Source: Bacteroidetes bacterium HGW-Bacteroidetes-16 (GTDB taxonomy: Bacteria; Bacteroidota; Bacteroidia; Bacteroidales; F082). Taken from it: a stretch of 64,000 bases of DNA. The position numbers were made by a program, and so were the translations under genes. The stretch covers positions 1 to 64,000 of the forward strand of contig PHDN01000006.1 in the NCBI GenBank assembly GCA_002840975.1, in the 5' to 3' direction. Below the pieces are notes generated by a model, which was given only the letters and a program-made list of their open reading frames with translations, was not told the origin of the DNA and made no database searches. This document shows, piece after piece, positions 27,451 to 37,247 of the stretch (the first letter of the stretch is position 1; the number at the start of each line of letters is the position of its first letter).

Positions 27451-30400
27451 TTATACCACCTCTTCAATCTCAATCTCATTCTTTAAGTAAACCAGCAACG
27501 CCTTCACCTCGCTATAACCAAGATTAGTTAGTGCCTGTCGGTATTTTTCCATTTGCATGGAATGTTCAGGGCTCTTTACGCCTGTTTTATAATCGATGAT
27601 TACCAACTTGTTATCTGATTTTACCACACGGTCGAGCCGGATGATTTCTCCACTATTGAGCAAGAGTTCAGTTTCGTTCCTGCACCAAACGCCGGGAGAG
27701 AAATAGGGCTGTAATGTTGGATGTTGAACAAGCTGATATAAAATGGAGGTCAATAATTCGGCTTCCCCTGTAGTATAGTTACCCAATGAGACCCTGAAGT
27801 TCACCTGAAATTCAATATCCCGGTGATCGATAATATGGGCCAACAGCTGATGTAGCATGATTCCATAATCACGCCCGGAGGTTTTTATTGCATCAAAAAA
27901 CAGCGTTTCATCAGGTTTGGTTACCCAACGGTCGTCTTCCCATGGGAAAGAGGACCAGGTGGAGAGTTGGTTTGGAAAGAGGTCTCTGTCATTTTGCAAT
28001 GAATGACCCGGAAGTTGACCAAATTGGTAGGTAAGCTGGTTTTCGTCAAACAGGTTTTCTTTTTTTAAATACTCAACCAGATAGGAAGCGAGTTTCCCTC
28101 TTCTTTTTTCATCGTTGTTGTTTGCCAGGATGAAAAGTGCTTTTTTTGGCCGGGTAAAGGCCACATACAGCACATTCAGAACATCGAGAAGGGAGCGGTT
28201 TTGTTCACGCAAATAAACATCCTCTCGATCGATGAGGGAGAGTGCTTTTGTCAGTGGGAATAGTCCTATCTCAAGTTCTTCGGGTTCTGCCAGCCGGATA
28301 TCCATCCAAAATTCATCTTTTGTGTGTTTTATACGTTCAAGGTCAGTATCCGCAATCACGGCCGTAAAAGCCAATCCTTTTGATTTGTGGACAGTCATTA
28401 CCTGGATGGCGTCGGTGTTTTCGGGAGAAGCAATGTAATAGTTGTTTTTCTTTTCTTCCCACAGTCGGATCATGCTTTCGATGGATTGAGGCGACTGTTG
28501 CAGAAATTCATAGTAATATTGAACAAAAACGTTGACCTTACTCGACTTAAGCAGGTTCCTCCAAACGAAGTCGGCTATTTCTGTGAGCGGCTTTTGGGCC
28601 AGTTGGTTATCTGTGATATCAAAGCCAAAAAACTTCAACAAGCATTTGATGGACCCACATTTCAGCGAAATTAGTTCCCTGAGGAATTCATCTGTCTTTG
28701 TTTCGGGATGGTTCAGCAACCTCAGGTTTTCGGCGATGGTGGTTTGTGCGATGGCATCGGTGGGATTGGCCAATAGTTGAAAAAAAGCTGACATTACCTG
28801 TACTTCAGGAGCATTGGCCACCAGAAGCGATTCTTCTGAAAGGACCTCATAACCCAGCCCAATCAAAAATGCAGCATGCTCCCTCACCGCCTCTTTGGTC
28901 CTGCAAAGGATGCCAAGGTCATGCAACGCGTATCCATTTTTCAGCAAATTTTCTACAATTTCCCTTATTTTTTCCTGTTTCAGTGCAACAAGTTCGGCCT
29001 TGTTTTCTGCTGTAATCAGGTCCACCCTTACCAAACCTCCCGATTTGTTGTTGCCCGGGATCAATTGTTCGTGATGAGCATATATTTTCGCAATATACTC
29101 ACCCGATTGGGATTTCAAAAAATCAAAAAACCGGTTGTTAAAGCGGATAATTTCTTCAAGCGAACGCCAGTTGGTATCCAGTTGTATTTCCTGATAGGCA
29201 TGTATTAACTGGTTCTCACGTTGAGCCGAAAGAGAAGATCCATCGTTTTCATGCAATCTGGGCAGGTTCGCGAACAACTCTACTTCACCATTTCGAAACC
29301 TGTAAATGGCTTGTTTGGCATCGCCCACGATCATGTTAAACCGATTGTAAGCCAGCGATTCATCTATTAACGGGAGGAGGTTGTCCCATTGCAGTAGGGA
29401 GGTATCCTGAAACTCATCAATCAGGAAATATCGGTATTTTTTGCCAAGCCGTTCGTAAATAAATGGCACTGGTTGCTCAGCTACCTCGTTGTGAACCAAT
29501 TTATTAAATTCAGAAATGTGTACCTTGCCCGTTTCTTCGGTATAAGCATTCATTACCTGACGCAGTTCATGAACCAGGGCCAGCGTGTAGATTTTTTTAC
29601 TCAGCAAATAAAACATGAAATAGGGCTCGAACAAATCGATCAGGCACTCAAAATGATGAAGTAGCTGTGATTTGATGGAATCAATCTCTTGTTTCGCAAA
29701 GGCGTTGGCTTTGGTCGATGTCCATTTATCTTCGGTTATATTTTTTAATACATTTGCTGTGGCAGGTAGCTTCTCAGCATCAGTACTTTTTACCCGTGCA
29801 GCCTTGTTAAAGAAATTATAAATTCCATTGCTGCCTCCGGCCAAATCACCGGGCAAAATACCATGGATATTAAGCAGGTCGAGTGCTGCAAGTGCTTCTT
29901 TTTCGATGGTTGCTTTTTGAAGTTCGAGTTTCTCAAGCATTTTTTTGATAAGGATCCAAAGTTCATCCGTTGACAATCCGTCCAGTTTTTTCACCTGAAG
30001 AAAACTCTCTTCGCTCAGTTGGCTGGTAATAAATCGGTTGAGCATGTAGGTGGGATCCGCGTTTTTTTCCTCCTCGGCCTGAGTAAGTACGAATTTTACC
30101 AAAATCTCTGTAAGAATGGCATCGCTGCCCACTTTGTCGTATAGGCTTTGAACAATCTCAGGGATCATGTCGTTTTGTTCGAGAACCACTTCAAAATTCG
30201 GAGGCAGGTTGACTTCGTTGGAGAATGTCCGGATGACTTTATGAATGAAGGAGTCGATGGTACTCACCGAAAAATCCTCGAACCGGTGCAAGATAAACGA
30301 AAGCACCTGTTTAGCACTCAAATTAAATTCATTTTCGGGAAGATGTACTTTTTCAAACAACAAAACAATTCTGTCATCCTCTCGCCAATGGCCGTCAACA

Positions 30401-30579
30401 ATGATTTTCAGGGTTTTTATTATCCTGTCTTTCATTTCATGCGCCGCCTTGTTTGTAAACGTGATAGCGAGGATATGCCTGAAATCTTCCGGATGCTTCA
30501 AACAAATTTTAAGATATTCGTTTACCAGGGTGGTTGTTTTTCCTGATCCCGCTGAAGATTTATAAACTACAAGTGGCAT
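27451..30579 (-). CDS. UvrD/AddA-like helicase-nuclease
   Basis: A 1042-residue SF1 helicase with a C-terminal PD-(D/E)XK nuclease, the architecture of AddA subunits that process DNA double-strand ends for recombination. Helicase motifs: Walker A SSAGSGKTTTLV near residue 9, AITFTNKAAHEMKDRI (Ia), YFLIDEFQDTSLLQW (II), VGDAKQAIYRFRNGE (III), VMTVHKSKGLAF (V) and LYVAFTRPKKAL (VI). The nuclease end shows RLDRVVKSDNKLVIIDYKTG near residues 985-1005. In Bacteroidetes an AddB-like partner often lies alongside, but none is present here, so the partner must be elsewhere or absent. Confidence 0.9.
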   Translation of the reverse strand: MPLVVYKSSAGSGKTTTLVNEYLKICLKHPEDFRHILAITFTNKAAHEMKDRIIKTLKIIVDGHWREDDRIVLLFEKVHLPENEFNLSAKQVLSFILHRFEDFSVSTIDSFIHKVIRTFSNEVNLPPNFEVVLEQNDMIPEIVQSLYDKVGSDAILTEILVKFVLTQAEEEKNADPTYMLNRFITSQLSEESFLQVKKLDGLSTDELWILIKKMLEKLELQKATIEKEALAALDLLNIHGILPGDLAGGSNGIYNFFNKAARVKSTDAEKLPATANVLKNITEDKWTSTKANAFAKQEIDSIKSQLLHHFECLIDLFEPYFMFYLLSKKIYTLALVHELRQVMNAYTEETGKVHISEFNKLVHNEVAEQPVPFIYERLGKKYRYFLIDEFQDTSLLQWDNLLPLIDESLAYNRFNMIVGDAKQAIYRFRNGEVELFANLPRLHENDGSSLSAQRENQLIHAYQEIQLDTNWRSLEEIIRFNNRFFDFLKSQSGEYIAKIYAHHEQLIPGNNKSGGLVRVDLITAENKAELVALKQEKIREIVENLLKNGYALHDLGILCRTKEAVREHAAFLIGLGYEVLSEESLLVANAPEVQVMSAFFQLLANPTDAIAQTTIAENLRLLNHPETKTDEFLRELISLKCGSIKCLLKFFGFDITDNQLAQKPLTEIADFVWRNLLKSSKVNVFVQYYYEFLQQSPQSIESMIRLWEEKKNNYYIASPENTDAIQVMTVHKSKGLAFTAVIADTDLERIKHTKDEFWMDIRLAEPEELEIGLFPLTKALSLIDREDVYLREQNRSLLDVLNVLYVAFTRPKKALFILANNNDEKRRGKLASYLVEYLKKENLFDENQLTYQFGQLPGHSLQNDRDLFPNQLSTWSSFPWEDDRWVTKPDETLFFDAIKTSGRDYGIMLHQLLAHIIDHRDIEFQVNFRVSLGNYTTGEAELLTSILYQLVQHPTLQPYFSPGVWCRNETELLLNSGEIIRLDRVVKSDNKLVIIDYKTGVKSPEHSMQMEKYRQALTNLGYSEVKALLVYLKNEIEIEEVV

Positions 30580-30613
30580 GATAGGGTATGGGTTTTTATG
30601 AATGGATCATCTG

Positions 30614-33600
30614 TTAAGGAAGGGGTTTGTTGGGAAGGTTTTTTTCTTTCTGATCCTGTTGCTTTAGTCGTTCGCGTTTGCGAGTGTTGATAAAGAATTC
30701 AGAGATGTTATTAAATTCTTTTCTGAACACAATACCAACACCCTGCGTGTAGGGTGAAATCTGGTCGTAGGTATTTGAATTATACCAGGAGTTAACATTT
30801 GAATGATTAAAAACCTTCAACACCCAACGACCATCCGGGGTGAGTTTATAGCCGATGTTGATGTCACCCACCAGATTAGAAGCGCTTTGCTGGCTTCGGT
30901 TATAAGTCATGCCAAAGTTCCCGTCAATCGTCAATCGGTCGTCGAACAATTGTGTGGAAAGAGCCACCTCAAACTCTTCCTGCGAAACGGCATCGCCCGG
31001 TTTGTAGTTTACACCAATATCAAACGCATCACTGATTTGCGAAAGCATATTGCTGAGCTGGTTGGCGATGATGCCATAATACGAGCCGGCCAGGTTGATA
31101 TTTGAAGCGTTGTTAAAACTAAAGGTTCCCAAAACCAGCAAGGAGATCATTTGTTGGTTCATCATGGCTTGGTTGGTGGTGTCGAGCTCGGCAAAAACCA
31201 TGCGTTGCAAGTCAGGATCCAATTCGGGAATGGTTATTCGGAATTGAATCTCAGGATTGAGCAATTCATGGGTCAGCATAATATAACAATTCACCTGCAC
31301 CTTATTTTTGTACCCCGCCGTTGAATCCACCTCGATGCCAAGGCTCCGTAAGTTGGTTTTTACCTTATACAATCCTTGGATATTCACATTGGCAGTATAT
31401 GGGCTTCCAGTCCACGAAATGCGGCCCCCTTTTACCAGGAGAAACCTTTTGTTAACTACATTGCCAATGGTAAAATGGAAAGTTCCGTTATCGACAATAT
31501 AGTCACCAAATAGATTAAAATCCCCATCTGAGTTAACATCCATCGTTAAGTTCCCACTTCCTCTGGCTTCAATATTTCCCATGTCGGATGGTAAGTCAAT
31601 GGAAACTCCTGCATCAGTGGTTATCCCCGCATTAATATTGATGTCGAATTTCGACTTCATGCTTCTTTCTGCATCTATTTTATAGATGGCATCGGCCTCA
31701 GTTACACTGTCGGGTGAATTAACAAAAACGATGTAGTCTTTATCCGAGATTTCTACCGAATAACTTAATGGCAGGTAGACGAAGGTTCCTTTTTGAGTTC
31801 GTGTTGTGATATTCAAGTGTATGTTGTTTGGGCTCCCCTGTAGCGTGATTCTGCCGGAGGCGATGGCTGTCCCGTAATACAACTGGTTCATTCTGTGGGT
31901 GGTGTTAAAAAACAACAGCTTATCCGTAGTCACCACCACATCGAATTTCGAATCCCTAAAATGGTCGTGTCGTAATTTCCCGGTAATCTCAGCCTTATTT
32001 CCCAGGGTGTCGTACAGCACCAAGTTGTTAAAGTTTAACGCGTTTTCTTCAAATTCAATGCTGTTCGAAAACGAGTATCTCGTGTTGAGATAATTCACAA
32101 TCAAGCTGGTGCGTTGCAGTTTAGCCGATCCCTTAAACACTGGATTTTTCAAACTTCCGCTAACGGTCAACGAGCCGGAAGTGGTGCCTTCGATCTGGCG
32201 AACAAAATCAGACATAAAGGGTTCAAATGCCTTTAGTTTGATGCGGTTAAACCCTATTTTCAGGCTTAAATTGTCTTCTTCCTTAAAAGGATAGTAATAT
32301 CCATCAGCAGAAAACACTTCTCCAATTCCTGAATTGCCTTCTTTGATGATTTGTGACTTAATAAAAATGGCATTCGTGGTATTGTCCCAAGTGTTCAGTA
32401 ACCTGGCTTTACCCAAATATTCATTATTAAACCAAAAATCCGTGATGGTCAGGTTTGATACCAGAGTCGGATTATCATTAATCATGGTTAATTGCAACCG
32501 TCCGTTTATATAGCCATTTAAATCAACTTGATACGGACTTGTCAGAATATCGAAATTCGATAAATTCCAGTGAACAAATTCGGCTGCCAATGAGTCGGTT
32601 TCTACTTTTGGCAATGTTCCGGTGAGTTTAAGTTCAGAATTTCCTCCAATAATATTGAAGTTGTTGAAATCAACTCTGTTATGAGCGATTACTATCAGGT
32701 TGGATGTGTCGATCATCCAAAGTGAATCGTTTAATACCACCTGTGTTTCACCCACATGTATATAGGTGGTGTCGTTGAAAGTGGCTATAGTTCCATCGAT
32801 TTTTCCCTGGTTTTTGAGAAGGGTGTCATTGTTGTTCCAATAAACTCCATAGATAATGGAGTCTTTGCCCATTCTGGCAGAAAGGCTCAGGTCGTCAATC
32901 CCAAATACGGTTTTATCGTCGTCGGTACTGTCCTTTAGGATTACCCTTGAGGTGCTATAGTCGATTACCAATTTCTTATGTTGTGTATTGACAACCAGTA
33001 GGGTACTATCGAATTTGATACCCTGAAAGCTGAATTTTGAGGCAAAGCCCTTTAAATATATACTGTCATTATCAAAGTTTATTCCAGCTTGAAGGGTGGT
33101 TTGTCCTGACAAAATAATCCCTTTAAATATCAGTTCTTCAAATATTTCTGGTTGTTTTATCACGGCATCCACATAGATGTCTTCATCTGATATGGAAAAA
33201 GCAGAATCGGTAGTCCCATCAAAATCGTAATAATGATTCAAAAATTCATTCAGGCTGTGGCCAATGGTCGTTAATTTAAAATGCCCTGATGCTATGAAAT
33301 CTGCTATTTCCGAATAAAGAGCCATTTCAGTATTTCCGTCAGCACGAGTTGACTTTTGTAGTAAAATGCTGTCGATTAAATACTCATCCTTATTGTGGCT
33401 GATGGTGGTTTTTTTCAAGCTGATATTGGCAATCAGCCCATCCAGATCAATGCCCTGTGTTTGTGCCTCGATGGTTGAGGCAACCATCAACTGAGGTTCC
33501 TTTATAAATCCAAGTTTATTTAAATCCGCTTTCTCAAGTTTAGCCGACAGGTTAACTTTGGTCTGATCAATAGATTGTATGTCAGCATGTGCTTCGAGCA

Positions 33601-35143
33601 TCAGGTTGGGATCAATTACCTGAAGTTCGATGAGCGCTGAATCTTCCTGATAGGTCAGCTCGTATTTGATGTGTTGGTAATTGTAATCCAGAAGTTTGGT
33701 ACTATCCAGAATGCCTGAGGATTTGATATTCAAGTGATTCAGGTTTTTTCCGGAACCTATTGCCTCCAGCTTAAACGTGGTTATTCCCAGCACTTCTTCT
33801 ATGTCCAATAAGCTCCCTATATTCACCTGGTTACCCTGAGCGGCGAGCGTGAACCCTACGGTATCATCTTCTTGATGGAGAAAGCTAACTTTTGTCCGGA
33901 TTAACCCTTGGGTTGTCACGATGTTAAGATCTGTCGCGAAGTTTTCGTAATATCCATCAAATGAACCTGTTAGTAATAGTGGCGCATTGGCAGGATAGTA
34001 GGATGTAAAATCAACAAATCCGCTTTCAGTAGGGAGCCGGAAAGATTTTAAATCGCCGGTAGTGAGGCTGATCGACAGGCTGTCGCCGTGAATATCCGTG
34101 TTGAAAAAATCGGGTAGCCCTTTCATCGAGATATTTCCCGCAATCCGTGTGTTTTGGCCATATTTAATTCTCAACTGCGAGCCTTTTAAATTGGTTACGG
34201 TACCTTCTACCTCACCGGTGATGCCGACAATATTTGGCATTTGGTACATGATATCTGCAAAATATCCGATATCAGCCATGTTTACTGTTGAAGGTCTGAA
34301 TGTCCCGGTCATGAAAACGGAATCAAGGTAGTATTGATAGGTGTCCCATGTTTTGGTGTGTAGCCCGATATCGGCATTGATCTTTGATTCCTGTAAAATG
34401 ATGATCGACTGGTCGGCAATCAACCCGGTGGAACTCAGATAAAAATCACTACTGAAATCGGTCACTTTAAGGCCGCACTGCTCTGTGGCACTTAACGAAA
34501 TAATTTTAAAATGGAGAGAATCGTCTGTGACGGAAAAATTCCTGATGCTCAGGTTGATACTATCGACAACAATATTCGAATAATCCATCGAATTTGAAGG
34601 AGGTTTCATGGTCACTTCATCAAACAACCGAAAGTGTGAATTTGTCAGTTTCAGGTTTCTGATGAATATCTTAAATGGATTGCCTTGAACAATCGAATCG
34701 CCGGGTGTATTTGCACCCGGCAGGCTGGCGATGAACCTGTTCAGGTTCATCAAGCTATCGCCTTGGTAATAACCCATGTTAAAAACAACCCCATCTAATG
34801 TTACTGTATTGAAAACAAGTTTGTTATGAATTATGTCAGCAAAAACAGGAAGGGTGGTCAGCTTTTTGGCTCCAATGAGGACATTGCCATGGTCATCTCG
34901 AAGTTTTACACCTTCGAGGGAAACCCCGCTAAACAGTTTAATTTGGATTCTTTCAATTTCAAATTGATGGTGTAATTTTATACTCAGGACGTGGGTAATA
35001 AGTTTGGCCGATATGGTTTGCACCATGGGGCTTGTGAAAAGCAAGGTTAACGAAGGTGGAATTGCCAGCAGTACCAGCAACAGGTTTAAAGTAAAGTGCC
35101 AAATCTTTTTTTTAATACTTTTGCTCACCTGTAAATTATTCAA
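30614..35143 (-). CDS. TamB-like translocation/assembly protein
   Basis: A 1509-residue envelope protein. An N-terminal anchor helix (about 15-38) is followed by long beta-rich AsmA/TamB-type repeats (LFSGVSLEGVKLRDDHGNVL and GSLTVSGSLKNPVFKGSAKL are typical). The C-terminal several hundred residues form a TamB/DUF490 domain ending near FRKEFNNISEFFINTRKRE. Such proteins bridge inner and outer membranes and act in lipid transport or outer-membrane protein assembly. There is no ATG near the start: either TTG 35143, directly abutting the tsaD ATG on the other strand, or GTG 35128. The tsaD -7 box lies within its first codons. Confidence 0.88.
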   Translation of the reverse strand: MNNLQVSKSIKKKIWHFTLNLLLVLLAIPPSLTLLFTSPMVQTISAKLITHVLSIKLHHQFEIERIQIKLFSGVSLEGVKLRDDHGNVLIGAKKLTTLPVFADIIHNKLVFNTVTLDGVVFNMGYYQGDSLMNLNRFIASLPGANTPGDSIVQGNPFKIFIRNLKLTNSHFRLFDEVTMKPPSNSMDYSNIVVDSINLSIRNFSVTDDSLHFKIISLSATEQCGLKVTDFSSDFYLSSTGLIADQSIIILQESKINADIGLHTKTWDTYQYYLDSVFMTGTFRPSTVNMADIGYFADIMYQMPNIVGITGEVEGTVTNLKGSQLRIKYGQNTRIAGNISMKGLPDFFNTDIHGDSLSISLTTGDLKSFRLPTESGFVDFTSYYPANAPLLLTGSFDGYYENFATDLNIVTTQGLIRTKVSFLHQEDDTVGFTLAAQGNQVNIGSLLDIEEVLGITTFKLEAIGSGKNLNHLNIKSSGILDSTKLLDYNYQHIKYELTYQEDSALIELQVIDPNLMLEAHADIQSIDQTKVNLSAKLEKADLNKLGFIKEPQLMVASTIEAQTQGIDLDGLIANISLKKTTISHNKDEYLIDSILLQKSTRADGNTEMALYSEIADFIASGHFKLTTIGHSLNEFLNHYYDFDGTTDSAFSISDEDIYVDAVIKQPEIFEELIFKGIILSGQTTLQAGINFDNDSIYLKGFASKFSFQGIKFDSTLLVVNTQHKKLVIDYSTSRVILKDSTDDDKTVFGIDDLSLSARMGKDSIIYGVYWNNNDTLLKNQGKIDGTIATFNDTTYIHVGETQVVLNDSLWMIDTSNLIVIAHNRVDFNNFNIIGGNSELKLTGTLPKVETDSLAAEFVHWNLSNFDILTSPYQVDLNGYINGRLQLTMINDNPTLVSNLTITDFWFNNEYLGKARLLNTWDNTTNAIFIKSQIIKEGNSGIGEVFSADGYYYPFKEEDNLSLKIGFNRIKLKAFEPFMSDFVRQIEGTTSGSLTVSGSLKNPVFKGSAKLQRTSLIVNYLNTRYSFSNSIEFEENALNFNNLVLYDTLGNKAEITGKLRHDHFRDSKFDVVVTTDKLLFFNTTHRMNQLYYGTAIASGRITLQGSPNNIHLNITTRTQKGTFVYLPLSYSVEISDKDYIVFVNSPDSVTEADAIYKIDAERSMKSKFDININAGITTDAGVSIDLPSDMGNIEARGSGNLTMDVNSDGDFNLFGDYIVDNGTFHFTIGNVVNKRFLLVKGGRISWTGSPYTANVNIQGLYKVKTNLRSLGIEVDSTAGYKNKVQVNCYIMLTHELLNPEIQFRITIPELDPDLQRMVFAELDTTNQAMMNQQMISLLVLGTFSFNNASNINLAGSYYGIIANQLSNMLSQISDAFDIGVNYKPGDAVSQEEFEVALSTQLFDDRLTIDGNFGMTYNRSQQSASNLVGDINIGYKLTPDGRWVLKVFNHSNVNSWYNSNTYDQISPYTQGVGIVFRKEFNNISEFFINTRKRERLKQQDQKEKNLPNKPLP
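35116..35123 (+). promoter_or_regulatory. -7 box for tsaD
   Basis: TACTTTTG fits TAnnTTTG, 20 bases before ATG 35144, and lies inside the opening codons of the divergent TamB-like gene. No clear -33 element was seen. Confidence 0.55.
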
Positions 35144-36157
35144 ATGACATATATTTTAGGCATCGAATCATCGTGCGATGACACATCAGCTGCAGTGATA
35201 AACAACACCCGGGTGTTATCGAATATAATTGCAAATCAACATGTTCATAGCGCGTATGGTGGTGTTGTCCCTGAATTAGCCTCACGGGCACACCAGCAAA
35301 ACATAATTCCTGTCGTTGATGTGGCACTGAAGGAGGCAAAGATAAGTAAAAATCAATTGGATGCTATTGCCTTTACTCGTGGACCGGGATTGCTGGGCTC
35401 TTTATTGGTGGGCACTTCATTCGCCAAGTCATTTGCCTTGGCGTTGAGAATTCCAGTCATCGAAGTAGATCATTTAAAAGCCCATATATTAAGCCATTTC
35501 CTGGAAGATACCTCAGGCGAAAAACAACCAAAATTTCCCTATTTGTGTTTAACGGTTTCTGGTGGACATACCCAAATTGTAAAGGTAACAAGCCCATCTG
35601 CTATGGAAATAATAGGTTCCACTATTGATGACGCAGCAGGAGAAGCCTTCGACAAAGCAGCCAAAATTATGGGATTGCCCTATCCGGGAGGGCCTGAAAT
35701 CGATCGGCTTGCCAAACAGGGGAATCCGTTGGCTTTTAAATTTTCACAGCCCCGAATCGCGGGTCTGGATTACAGTTTCAGTGGCCTTAAAACTGCTTTT
35801 TTGTATTTTCTTCGCGACAGCCTGAGAAATGATGCCGCTTTTATTGATGTAAACAAAATGGATTTGGCGGCTTCCATTCAATATACCATCATTGAGATTT
35901 TATTGAAGAAACTCAAGCTGGCCGTTGAGCAAACAGGAATTAAAGAAATTGCCATCGCCGGGGGCGTGAGTGCCAATTCAGGTTTACGACAGGCGATGTT
36001 GACCCTTGCTGAAACTGAAGGTTGGGAATTGCACATTCCGGCCATGCGTTACACCACCGATAATGCAGCCATGATCGCTGTTGCCGGTTATTTTAAATTC
36101 CTGGAAGGCGATTTCGCCGCACAGAACCTTGTTCCTTATGCGCGGAGCAAATTTTAA
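35144..36157 (+). CDS. tsaD: tRNA N6-adenosine threonylcarbamoyltransferase
   Basis: Transfers threonylcarbamoyl to A37 of ANN-decoding tRNAs, working with TsaB, TsaE and TsaC. It has 337 residues, the normal length. ASKHA-fold motifs are complete: MTYILGIESSCDDTSAAV, GVVPELASRAH, FTRGPGLLGSLLVG, the metal ligands His110 and His114 in DHLKAH, LTVSGGHTQ, and AGGVSANSGLR with a late DNAAMIA. It is the first gene of its strand here and is divergent from the TamB-like gene with no spacing if that gene starts at TTG 35143. Confidence 0.97.
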   Translation: MTYILGIESSCDDTSAAVINNTRVLSNIIANQHVHSAYGGVVPELASRAHQQNIIPVVDVALKEAKISKNQLDAIAFTRGPGLLGSLLVGTSFAKSFALALRIPVIEVDHLKAHILSHFLEDTSGEKQPKFPYLCLTVSGGHTQIVKVTSPSAMEIIGSTIDDAAGEAFDKAAKIMGLPYPGGPEIDRLAKQGNPLAFKFSQPRIAGLDYSFSGLKTAFLYFLRDSLRNDAAFIDVNKMDLAASIQYTIIEILLKKLKLAVEQTGIKEIAIAGGVSANSGLRQAMLTLAETEGWELHIPAMRYTTDNAAMIAVAGYFKFLEGDFAAQNLVPYARSKF

Positions 36158-36210
36158 GCCCGTAATCTATTGGAATATCTTGCAGGATTCTGACTTTAAT
36201 TCACCATTCC

Positions 36211-37056
36211 TTACTCCTCCAACGAAATAAACCGGTCTTCCCCCGCCAAAAAGAAAGTCTGACTAAAGGGATCGTAACGCCAATACCGGTCGGTACGTTC
36301 TTCAGGAAGGAGCACCCTGTCTAACTCCGTATTTAACAGATAATCAAATGTGTAACCGGCATACACTCTGCCCAGGTCATAAGCAAACTGATACAACATA
36401 TCGGTACTCATGGGTTCGAGGTTATACATGTAACGTACCTGGTCAGAAAAAACATCATAGTCGAAGGTGCTTTCTACCTGATCCACCAACATATCCGTCG
36501 CAAAATAAATGGATGATTTGTTATTGAGTGGAGTTATGTCGAACCATGAGTTGACAAAAACCGCGTTTAACTGATGATCGTGAAAGTAGTTTTGCCCGTA
36601 TATTTGTGTTTCATCGCGAAACGGGTACAATGTTTCCTCCAGTTCTATCTGGGCAACCGACACCTGAATGACGTTTGAATCCTTCGCGGGAAGCTGATCC
36701 ATTGTTAAAGCATCATACACATGAAACCCAAACCTGGCAAGTTCATTTTTATATCCCAGCATGTAATTGTCAATAAAACGGGAATCGTTCAGGTCCTTTA
36801 GAAACAGGCTGTTTTCGAGTAGTACCTCAGCTTCCCGGTCTTTGTCCACCGGACCCAGTGAATCGAGCATATACAACTTTTGGTTGATTTTAAACAATTG
36901 ATCCGGTTGAAGGACGATCAGGCTGGTAACATTGGCTTTTTTTGTAAAAGCAACGGCGGTCTTTCGTTCGATGGTGCATGCCTGAATCGACAATGCCAAA
37001 ACCACGATCACCACGAAAGAGCCAACTATGTTAACTGTTGATTTATCAAGTTTCAT
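36211..37056 (-). CDS. Hypothetical lipoprotein
   Basis: A 281-residue exported protein with lipobox SIQAC near residue 27, so probably lipid-anchored in the envelope. The family is not recognised. The mature part has a segment reminiscent of alpha/beta lipoproteins (SLIVLQPDQLFKINQKLY), a central ETLYPFRDETQIYGQNYFH, and an aromatic C-terminus (DRYWRYDPFSQTFFLAGEDR). It is divergent from the lipoprotein gene at 37248, and both have -7 boxes in the 191-base gap. No catalytic motif is visible. Confidence 0.7.
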   Translation of the reverse strand: MKLDKSTVNIVGSFVVIVVLALSIQACTIERKTAVAFTKKANVTSLIVLQPDQLFKINQKLYMLDSLGPVDKDREAEVLLENSLFLKDLNDSRFIDNYMLGYKNELARFGFHVYDALTMDQLPAKDSNVIQVSVAQIELEETLYPFRDETQIYGQNYFHDHQLNAVFVNSWFDITPLNNKSSIYFATDMLVDQVESTFDYDVFSDQVRYMYNLEPMSTDMLYQFAYDLGRVYAGYTFDYLLNTELDRVLLPEERTDRYWRYDPFSQTFFLAGEDRFISLEE

Positions 37057-37120
37057 ATGGCAAAAATAGAAAGTTTATCATGATACTCAACTAACGCAGG
37101 TTAGCATGAGATATTTTCTG

Positions 37121-37128
37121 CAAATATA
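37121..37128 (-). promoter_or_regulatory. -7 box for the 36211 lipoprotein gene
   Basis: TATATTTG on the minus strand (complement of CAAATATA) fits TAnnTTTG, 65 bases before the start at 37056. Confidence 0.5.
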
Positions 37129-37219
37129 AAGAAGTGCCATCGTACGAAACTGTTTTCCGGAGAAGTCATCCGTGCGAATAATAATATTATAGAGCCAGAT
37201 ACAATTGAAATGTTTACGC

Positions 37220-37227
37220 TACGTTTG
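37220..37227 (+). promoter_or_regulatory. -7 box for the 37248 lipoprotein gene
   Basis: TACGTTTG fits TAnnTTTG and lies 20 bases before ATG 37248, the usual short-leader layout in this window. Confidence 0.55.
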
Positions 37228-37247
37228 TAAAATATAATCACTTAAAA

